64,000 nt of DNA from Methylosinus sp. H3A (GTDB lineage: Bacteria > Pseudomonadota > Alphaproteobacteria > Rhizobiales > Beijerinckiaceae): the NCBI RefSeq assembly GCF_015709455.1, contig NZ_JADNQW010000005.1:1736001-1800000 (forward strand), written 5' to 3'. Position numbers and translations under genes: made by a program. The notes under the pieces are model-generated. The model had not been told where the DNA came from and did not search any database. It saw only the letters and a program-made list of their open reading frames with translations. This document shows, piece by piece, positions 53,609-61,400 of the stretch (the first letter of the stretch is position 1; each line of letters begins with the position of its first letter).

Positions 53609-54526
53609 ATGTCGCGCGCGGCGGAGGGGCCCTGCCATGAGCCGAAGCCCGGTTTCGTGAACCGGGTTTTCCCTCGGCTGCGCCACGGCGACGGATTGCG
53701 CGCGGCCGACACACGATCGGCGTCGGCGAATGACGGACGGCGTATCGCTCGGGATCTGTTTCAAAATTCGATTGCCATCGCTTTGTTCTTGCTGCTGTGG
53801 GAACTCGCGCCGCGACTAGGTCTCATCAATCGATCTTTCTTTCCACCCTTTTCAGAAATCATCGTCGAGGGATTCGCATTTGCCGCGGCAGGAAAGCTCT
53901 GGCCGCATGTGTCGGCGAGCCTCGAGCGTTCGCTGGTCGGATTCGCTCTCGGCGCGGCGACGGCGGTCCCCCTGGGTCTGTTGCTGGGCCGGTATGCGCC
54001 GCTCGAGCGTTATCTCGATCCCTTGCTGCAACTCCTACGGCAGTTCAACTCCATCGCTCTATTGCCGGTTTTCCTCTTGTTTTTCGGCGTCGGCTATTTC
54101 ACCAATGTCGCCACGATCTACTGGGTCGTCGTCTGGCCGATTCTGCTGAGCACGATGAGCGGCGTGAGATATGCCGACCCTATCCTCGTCAAATATGGTC
54201 GGTCCCTATCGCTCTCCGATTGGCAGATATTCACCAAGATCATCGGGCCTTCCGTCATTCCTTCCATCATCGCGGGAATGCGGCTCGGGGCAGGCTACGC
54301 CTTTTTCATCCTCGTCGCCTCGGAACAGGTCGGCGCGAGCAGTGGTCTCGGCTATCTCGTCGAAAACGCCCAATATCTGATGGGAATTCACATTCTCTAC
54401 GCCGCGGTTCTGACGCTCGTATTTTTAGGTTTCGCCGCAGATCGGTCGCTCGTCCTGCTGGAGCGCCGCCTGACGAGATGGAGAGCCGATCATTCGGACC
54501 TCCCAGGCTGGAGGGAGAGATGGTGA
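53609..54526 (+). CDS. ABC transporter permease (SsuC/TauC-like), copy 1
   Basis: This permease of about 305 residues has six predicted helices and the ATPase-docking loop KYGRSLSLSDWQIFTKIIG. FFGVGYFTNVATIYWVVVWP and GLGYLVENAQYLMGI are typical of the nitrate/sulfonate/taurine class. The start is uncertain. ATG 53609 follows the barrel stop directly, but a terminator-like hairpin at 53648-53670 lies inside this N-terminus. GTG 53657 or TTG 53696 would also leave the first helix (IALFLLLWELAPRLGL) intact. It overlaps the ATPase start by seven bases. Confidence 0.88.
   Translation: MSRAAEGPCHEPKPGFVNRVFPRLRHGDGLRAADTRSASANDGRRIARDLFQNSIAIALFLLLWELAPRLGLINRSFFPPFSEIIVEGFAFAAAGKLWPHVSASLERSLVGFALGAATAVPLGLLLGRYAPLERYLDPLLQLLRQFNSIALLPVFLLFFGVGYFTNVATIYWVVVWPILLSTMSGVRYADPILVKYGRSLSLSDWQIFTKIIGPSVIPSIIAGMRLGAGYAFFILVASEQVGASSGLGYLVENAQYLMGIHILYAAVLTLVFLGFAADRSLVLLERRLTRWRADHSDLPGWRERW
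53648..53670 (+). terminator. terminator-like hairpin after the barrel gene
   Basis: CCCGGTT at 53648-53654 pairs with AACCGGG at 53660-53666 over TCGTG, followed by TTTT and CCC. It lies 40 bases after the barrel stop codon. A short T-tract makes it moderate in strength. If it is active, the permease is transcribed from a later promoter. Confidence 0.5.
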
Positions 54527-55353
54527 TGAAGCCCGGACATGCCAAAATCAGTGTTCGCGGATTGCGCAAAGAGTTCCCTACGAAGGACAAGAAAGGCCGC
54601 GTCACCGGAACATTCACCGCGCTGGAGTCGATCGATCTCGAGATCGCCGCGGGGCAGTTCGTAGCCGTCGTCGGCCCGAGCGGCTGTGGTAAGTCGACAT
54701 TGCTCGATATTCTCGGCGGCCTTTCGCAGCCGACCGCCGGCGAAGTGCGAATCGATGGGAGACCCGTCACTGGCGCGTCGCTCGATTGCGGCGTCGTATT
54801 CCAGCAATATGCGTTGTTTCCGTGGCTGACCGCGCTCGATAATGTGGCCTTTGCATTGGAGGCGAAGGGCGTGCCGAAGGCCGAGCGGCGCGCCATCGCC
54901 GAGCGGCATCTGGCGCTCGTGGGGCTCGGCGGCTTCGAGGAGCGCTATCCGCATCAATTGTCTGGCGGCATGAAGCAGCGCGTCTCTCTAGCGCGCAGCC
55001 TCGCGCATGAGCCGAGCATGCTCTTGATGGACGAGCCCTTCGCCGCGTTGGACGCGCAAACACGCGAAATTCTACAAACAGAATTGCTGCGTATCTGGGA
55101 GCAATCAAAAAAGACGATCGTGTTCATCACACATGGCCTCGATGAGGCTATTTATCTCGGCCAGCAACTCGTCGTCATGACCGCTCGCCCTGGCCGGATC
55201 AAGCAGATCATCCACAATCCGCTCGCCGGACGTCAAACGGGCGAAGACATACGGGCGGCGCCGGAGTTCGGGCGACTGCGCCATGAAATATGGGAATTGC
55301 TGCGCGGCGAGGTCGATCGCGCCGTGACCTTGGAACGCGAGACCGTTTCATGA
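54520..55353 (+). CDS. ABC transporter ATPase (SsuB/TauB-like)
   Basis: This 277-residue ATPase starts at ATG 54520 behind GGAGGGA, overlapping the permease end. Walker A GPSGCGKST lies near residues 57-65, the Q-loop at VVFQQYALFPW, signature LSGGMKQR, Walker B MLLMDEPFAALD and switch His in ITHGLDEAI. The class is nitrate/sulfonate/taurine importers. An insertion TKDKKGRVTGTF near residue 25 is typical of TauB-like members. It is the only ATPase for two permeases in this operon. Confidence 0.95.
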   Translation: MVMKPGHAKISVRGLRKEFPTKDKKGRVTGTFTALESIDLEIAAGQFVAVVGPSGCGKSTLLDILGGLSQPTAGEVRIDGRPVTGASLDCGVVFQQYALFPWLTALDNVAFALEAKGVPKAERRAIAERHLALVGLGGFEERYPHQLSGGMKQRVSLARSLAHEPSMLLMDEPFAALDAQTREILQTELLRIWEQSKKTIVFITHGLDEAIYLGQQLVVMTARPGRIKQIIHNPLAGRQTGEDIRAAPEFGRLRHEIWELLRGEVDRAVTLERETVS

Positions 55354-55521
55354 CGCTCGGAACATGTCCGCAGAATGCCGGATCGCCTGGCGCGTGGCAA
55401 AATATCGCCTCGTCACACGATTGCAGCGCATACCTCTGCTCGCGCCGAACAAGGCGAAGGGATCGCAGCGGAGTGCAGGTTTCGCTCACCCTCTCACTAA
55501 CTTTCTCAGGAGACGTTGAAA

Positions 55522-55872
55522 ATGTCCATCGAACGGATCGGTGCGGGCGCGCGCATGAGCAAGGCTGTCGTTCACGGCGGCGTCGTCTATACGGCGGGAC
55601 AGGTCGCCGATGTATCAAAAGGCGGCTCGGTCGCCGACCAGACGGCCGAGATTCTCGGCCTCTTGGAAGCCACCCTGCGGGAAGCTGGAAGCGCCAAGAG
55701 CAAGATACTTTCAGCGACGGTCTATCTCGCCGACATCGCGACCTTTCCGGAATTGAACTCGGTCTGGGACGCTTGGGTGGACAAGAGCGCGCCGCCGGCC
55801 AGAGCCACGGTCGAAACCAAGCTCGTCGCGCCGGAATACAAAGTGGAGATCGCGCTGATCGCCGCGCTCTGA
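55522..55872 (+). CDS. RidA-family (YjgF/YER057c/UK114) protein
   Basis: This 116-residue protein begins at ATG 55522 with AGGAG eight bases upstream. It has the RidA fold, with VHGGVVYTAGQVAD, VADQTAEILGLLEATLREAG, KILSATVYLADIA and the substrate-Arg region PPARATVETKLVAPEYKVEI. RidA enzymes hydrolyse reactive enamines/imines to ketones. Placement inside a transport operon suggests that the imported compound is deaminated or amino-containing, for example taurine-like (inference). Confidence 0.9.
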   Translation: MSIERIGAGARMSKAVVHGGVVYTAGQVADVSKGGSVADQTAEILGLLEATLREAGSAKSKILSATVYLADIATFPELNSVWDAWVDKSAPPARATVETKLVAPEYKVEIALIAAL

Positions 55873-56131
55873 ACCCGGAAAGCGATTCATCGCACCCCGA
55901 AGGCGTCACGCGGCGTCTCGAAACCCATCGAACTCGAGACGCCCGAACGCATCGTCGGAGCCGCCAACTCCGGCCGGATCGTCGAGCGCGCTCCTGCCTC
56001 AATTCTCGGAGTGGCGGTCGCTTGGAACGAGGCGACGATCGGCGCGGCTCTGGCGATTTGTCGCGTCCCTGCTTTCGCTGTTACCGTCCATCAATATATT
56101 GCATCCTGTTTTCCGCGGGGCGAGGATTTCG

Positions 56132-56974
56132 ATGACTCTCACTTCGATCGGCGCGATGAAATTATTGGGGCGTCTCTCCCCTTTCGAGAGCGAACGGGCG
56201 TGGGCGTGGCGTTTTGCTCGCGGCCTATTTCAAAAGTCCGTCATGATCATCCTGTTCCTGCTCCTCTGGGAGGCCGCGCCCCGGCTGGAGCTCGTCGATC
56301 CGCTGTTTTTGCCGCCGTTCTCCGAAGTTTGCGCTCATGGCTACGACCTCGCCAGGTCAGGCAAGCTTCTACCGCATGTTCTCGTCAGCCTGGGGCGTTC
56401 CGCGGGCGGATTCGCGCTCGGCGTCGTAACTGCTGTTCCGCTCGGCTTGTTGCTGGGATGGCATTCGCCTCTCCGGCGCTATCTCGATCCATTGCTGCAA
56501 TTGCTGCGGCAATTCAACCCGATCGCGCTTTTGCCTGTCTTCATTTTGTTTTTCGGCGTCGGCTATGTGACCAAGGTCGCGATCATCTATTGGGTCGTCG
56601 TCTGGCCGATCCTTCTCAACACTACGAGCGGAGTAACCTACGTCGATCCCATATTGGTCAAATACGGACGATCCTTGTCGCTGACCGACCGGCAGATCTT
56701 CACCAGAATCGTTATCCCCTCCGCTGTTCCCTCGATCTTTGTGGGCCTACGGCTCGCCGCCACCTATTCCCTGCTGATGCTCGTCGTCTCGGAGGAAATC
56801 GGCGCCGCCAGCGGTCTCGGATTCCTGGTTTTCAACGCGCAATATCTCATGGGCATTCACATCGTCTATGTTGCGCTTCTGATGCTCGCTCTTTTCGGAT
56901 TCGCCGCCAATCAGGCGCTCGTGCTCCTCGAGCGCCGTTTCTTTGGATGGAAAGACACTGGCGTCGCGGGATGA
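56132..56974 (+). CDS. ABC transporter permease (SsuC/TauC-like), copy 2
   Basis: This 280-residue permease starts at ATG 56132, with GAGGA five bases upstream. It is a clear paralog of copy 1: matching stretches include YLDPLLQLLRQFN, FFGVGY, IYWVVVWPILL and VKYGRSLSL, in the same order and spacing. Six helices and the EAA loop KYGRSLSLTDRQIFTRIVIP are intact. It lies between RidA and the binding protein. The two permeases may form a heterodimer on a single ATPase, or serve different binding proteins. Confidence 0.9.
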   Translation: MTLTSIGAMKLLGRLSPFESERAWAWRFARGLFQKSVMIILFLLLWEAAPRLELVDPLFLPPFSEVCAHGYDLARSGKLLPHVLVSLGRSAGGFALGVVTAVPLGLLLGWHSPLRRYLDPLLQLLRQFNPIALLPVFILFFGVGYVTKVAIIYWVVVWPILLNTTSGVTYVDPILVKYGRSLSLTDRQIFTRIVIPSAVPSIFVGLRLAATYSLLMLVVSEEIGAASGLGFLVFNAQYLMGIHIVYVALLMLALFGFAANQALVLLERRFFGWKDTGVAG

Positions 56975-56999
56975 GGGTGACGAGGCCGACGCGTGGAAC

Positions 57000-58064
57000 A
57001 TGACGATGCCAGACACGAAAATTCATGAGAATGAGCCGAGCCGCCGGACAGCGCTTTGCGCTCTCGGCGGCGCAGGACTGAGCCTTGCTGGACTCACAGC
57101 GCCTCGGCGTGCGCGCGCCTCGACCCTCATTCCTGTCCGAATGCTGGACACGCCGGGTCGATATGCGAGCTTCGAAACCATGTATGTCGCAGACGCGAAG
57201 GGGTTTTTTCGAGCCGAAGGTCTGGAGCTCGAGCTTGTTCCGCTGCAACAGCAGGCGGCCTGGGGCTTCAGTAGCGGCAAGATCGATTTCAACACGGGCG
57301 ACTACATCTACATCATGAATGTTATGGACAAGGGACTCGGCACGCGCCAGATCGTCGCGTCCTTGCCCAACCTCGATCCGCGACGCGCCAATGACGGTCT
57401 TTTCGTCCTTGAAGACTGCCCGATTCGAGGGCCCGCAGATTTGCGCGGAAAACGGATCGCGATGGTCAATGTATGGTTCTCCTGTGCGTGGTATGTCCTC
57501 GAGTACATCGGGCGCGCCGGTTTGACGCTCGACGACGTCGATTTCATCGTCATTCCAACTCGGCACCAGGAGCAAGTTCTCGTCAGCGGGCATGTCGACG
57601 CCCTCTTCGCATTTTCGCCGGTCGATGCGGAGCTCCGTCGAAAAGGCGGATATCGACAGCTCTTTTCCACCGCCGATATTCCCGGCCGGCGCATCGCGCG
57701 CGGCGCGACGATGGTGCGGGAAAGTTACGCCAGAACGAATCCCGACAATTTGCGACGTTGCGCCGCCGCCATCGCCAATGCGATCGAATGGGCGAACAGA
57801 AACCAGGACGAAGTGGTTCGAATCGGGATCGATCGCGGCCGTCTCGATCCCGCGCTCGCCCCCTATGTCTACACGCGCGACGGCAAAGGCGACTATAGCG
57901 TCGTGACTTGGCCGGAGCATGGATTGCAAGAGATCGAGGATATCACCTATTGGCTCGATCTCGCGGAGCGTCACGACGTCGTTCGACGAGGCAATTTGAA
58001 GCTTTCGAACTTGTACACGAACGCCTTCAACCCTTTTGCCCGAGAGAATGGCCGTAGCGAGTGA
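57000..58064 (+). CDS. ABC transporter binding protein (NMT1/TauA/SsuA-like), Tat-type
   Basis: This 354-residue protein starts at ATG 57000 (or 57006). A twin-arginine signal (SRRTALCALGGAGLSLAGL) ends at RARAS. The mature part has RYASFETMYVADAKGFFRAE, FSSGKIDFNTGDYIYI, PADLRGKRIAMVNVW and HVDALFAFSPVDAEL, the NMT1/THI5-like fold of nitrate, sulfonate, taurine or pyrimidine-precursor binding proteins. It is less close to the two SsuA proteins at 14553 and 22729 than they are to each other. It is the last gene of the operon. Confidence 0.88.
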   Translation: MTMPDTKIHENEPSRRTALCALGGAGLSLAGLTAPRRARASTLIPVRMLDTPGRYASFETMYVADAKGFFRAEGLELELVPLQQQAAWGFSSGKIDFNTGDYIYIMNVMDKGLGTRQIVASLPNLDPRRANDGLFVLEDCPIRGPADLRGKRIAMVNVWFSCAWYVLEYIGRAGLTLDDVDFIVIPTRHQEQVLVSGHVDALFAFSPVDAELRRKGGYRQLFSTADIPGRRIARGATMVRESYARTNPDNLRRCAAAIANAIEWANRNQDEVVRIGIDRGRLDPALAPYVYTRDGKGDYSVVTWPEHGLQEIEDITYWLDLAERHDVVRRGNLKLSNLYTNAFNPFARENGRSE

Positions 58065-58459
58065 AAGCGGATCGAATTCGATCTCGACGGCGAACCTTCT
58101 CCCTCTGTCGGCTCGAGCTATAAGTGAGCGGCCTCGTGGCGGCGCCTTCGACGAGCTTCGCGCGATGAGTTCTGGCGTAGGCTCTGATGCGGTGGGAGAG
58201 GGGCATACTCGCTGCATCCGGCGAACGCGATGCCGGCGGCCCATCCGGCCAGCAGATTTGCCTTGCCGCGCGTCGTCGCGGGCGGCGCACCCGACAAAAT
58301 CCGCTGCGGCGCGATGTATCCGGCGGTTGCGGGTCTTGCAAAGTTCGAGCTGATGAGCGACAAGCGCTCCGAGCAGATCACCTTTCCGACGGACCTATTT
58401 CGTTTCTTCGATCGATTTCCGAATTCACGGTCCGTTATTACGCGATTTGAGGCTGTGTG
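58065..58459. other. intergenic stretch before giant repeat protein
   Basis: No gene is supported with confidence. A plus-strand frame from 58230 to 58460 ends LFRFFDRFPNSRSVITRFEA and is mildly protein-like, but has no ribosome site or family. The last 120 bases become AT-richer and may include the promoter of the next gene. Confidence 0.4.
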
Positions 58460-61400
58460 ATGTTTTCTCGTCGGGCTTTCTTCGGTCTGGATTATGACAA
58501 TCTGACTTGCGTCTTTTTTCTATTGTTCACCGCTATTTGCCTAGTGATCGGCGCCGGTCGGATATCCGACGCGCAAGCCCATGACGAGGCGTCGGATATC
58601 GTCGCGAACGCAGGCTTCGATCGCCACGCATCGGTCGGGCAGACCATTCAGCTCGACGCATCCGGGTCCACCAGCGCGAGCGGACGCGCGCTGCGCTATC
58701 GTTGGGCGATCGTCCAGCGCCCTTCGAGCAGCGCCGCCGGGCTTTCCGACAGCTCCGCCCTGCGACCTGTGTTCAAGGTCGATGTCGCGGGCGATTATGT
58801 TTTTTCGGTCACGGCGCAATCCGAGGGCGGCGGCGACGACCGCAACCCGGCGCGGGCGACGGTCACGGTCTCGACGCAGAGCGTCGCCCCTGTCGCGGAC
58901 GCCGGCCTCGATCGGAAGGTCGCGGTCGGCGCGACCGTGGCGCTCGACGGTGCGCGCTCCTTCGACGCCGATGGGGACGCAATAGCCTATCGATGGACGC
59001 TTTTGCGACGGCCTGCGCATAGCGCCGCGGCCCTGTCGTCGACGACAATCGCGCGCCCGACGCTGAGCGTCGACATCGCAGGCGAGTATGTCGCGCAGCT
59101 CGTCGTCGTCGATGCGACCGGCAAGACCAGCGCTCCCTCTCTGGTGACTTTCTCGACGCGCAGCGCCTTGCGCGGGCGGGCCAGCGCGGGGCCGGCGCAA
59201 CTGCTCGCGTCCGGCGCAACTGCGCGGGTCGACGCCGACGGAACCTATCTGCCGTCTGGGACGCCGGCCTCGACCAACCTCGGCTGGGCGTTGCTGTCGA
59301 AACCCCGAGGAAGCGCCGCGCGACTCAAGACGGCGCCGGACGCGCGTCAGGCGGTGACGCTGGATCGCGCTGGCGACTATGTCGTGCAGGCGACGCTCCC
59401 GATCGCGGCGCGCGGCGGCGAGGACGGCCATGAGCACACCCGCGAGGGGAGCGGTGGCGGTGACCACGCCCGGAATCGGGATCGCGAGCGCGATCACAAT
59501 GACGATGACGATCGCGAAGGGAGCGAGAGGCTCTCGCGACGCGCCGGCCCGCGTTTGGCCACCAGCCTGCTGACGACCGCCAATGTTCCTCCTGTGGCGA
59601 ACGCCGGCGACGATCAACGCATCGCGCCCGGCGCGAAAATCACGCTCGACGGCTCGCGTTCGACCGATGTGAACGGCGACGCGCTCACCTATCGCTGGGC
59701 GCTGATCTCCCGGCCGACGGGATCGTCCGCCGCGCTCGACGATCCGACCTCCGTCAAGCCCGCGTTCACGACGGATGTCGCTGGTTCCTATGTCGCGCAG
59801 CTCGTCGTCGACGATGGCTTCGGCCATGCGCGGCCGGCGACGGTCGTCATTGCGACGGACGCCGCCGCGCCGATCGCCGATGCGGGGCGCGATCTGCTGG
59901 CCCGCGCGGGCGACGTGGTTTCCCTCGACGGCTCGGCCTCTCGCGATCCGGAGGGCGGCAGGCTCTCGGCGAGCTGGACGGTCCTCGGCCTCGGCGACCA
60001 GCTCCCGGGCGCGCTCTCCAATTCCACTTCCCTCACGGCCGCTCTCGCCATCACGCCGAGCGGAAGGGACCACTCGTCCGGCCCGACGCCGAAGCTCGTC
60101 GTGGCGCAGCTCACCGTCGAGAACCGCCTGCTGCTCTCGACCGACGACGTCGTCGTCTCCACGGTGGAGGCGCGTCCGGTCGCCGTCCCGCGGCAGGGCG
60201 GCGCGGCCTATCGCGGGGTCATCGTCGGGCTGGACGGCTCGGCCTCCATCAATCCCAATCTGCCGGCGACGCCGAACGGCGGCCTCACCTACAAATGGTC
60301 GCTGCTGTCGCGCCCCGCCGGCTCTGCGGCGGGCATCGGCAATCCGACGAGCGCGCTCCCGACGCTGAAGCCCGACGCCTATGGCCGCTATGTCGTTCAG
60401 CTGATCGTGTCGGACGGCGTGCTCGACAGCCGGCCGCGCACGCTCCTCGTCGACGTGACCGCCCAGAAGCCAGTCGCGGCGATCTCCGCCAAATCGCCGG
60501 TTCTCGTCGGCCAATCCGCGAGCTTCGACGGCTCGACCTCCGTCGATCCGGACGGCAATCCGCTCGCTTTCGCCTGGACGCTGACGAGCGCGCCGGGCGG
60601 TAGCCGCGCCGCAGTGACCGACGCGGCCTCCTCCGTGGCGCATCTCGTTCCCGATATGGCCGGCTCCTACACGGTCCAGCTCGTCGTCTCCGACCCGTAT
60701 AACGCCTCGGCTCCGGCGACGGCGACGATCGTCGCCCAGGGCGGCTTCACCTTCACGCCCGTGCCGGCGCAGAGCGTCGCGCTCGGCTCGAGCGTCTCCT
60801 TCACCGTCGCCGCGAGCGATTCCAGCGGCAAGCCGGTGAGCTACGCCTATTCCGGCGCGCTGCCTTCGGGGGCGAGCTTCGATGCGACGACCGGCGCGTT
60901 CAAATTCCGGCCGCCGAGCAATAATCCATCCGGCTATTCCTTCACCTTCCAGGCCACGAACGGCAAGGATGTGATCACGCTGACCGTTCCCGTGACGGTC
61001 ACGGGGACGCCGATCGGAACGACAGCGGGCCTCACGGCCAAGGTCTATGACGCCGTAAATTACGCGAATGGCGTGTCGACCCCCGTCGTCGGCGCGGCGG
61101 TCTCGATCGGCGCGATCGGCGCGACCAGCGACGCGACCGGCGCGATCGCCCTTTCCGGCCTCCCGGCCGGGCAGGGGACGCTCGTCGTCGCGGCCAGCGG
61201 AGCCACGCCCGCGCCCGACGGCTCGTCCTATCTCGACACGGTCCTCCCGGCGCCGCTGATCGCCGGCGTCGTCAACACGCTCGACGGCCCGATCCTTCTG
61301 GCGCGGGCCTCCGGCGGGGGCAGCGTCGGCGGCTCCGGCTCGACGACGATCACCAATTCTGCGCTCGGCGTGACGCTGACCATCGCGCCCAATTCGGCCT

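Noticed and set aside
53797..54519. N-terminal extension of the second ATPase
   Set aside because: It overlaps the permease in another frame; ATG 54520 has a good ribosome site and normal length.
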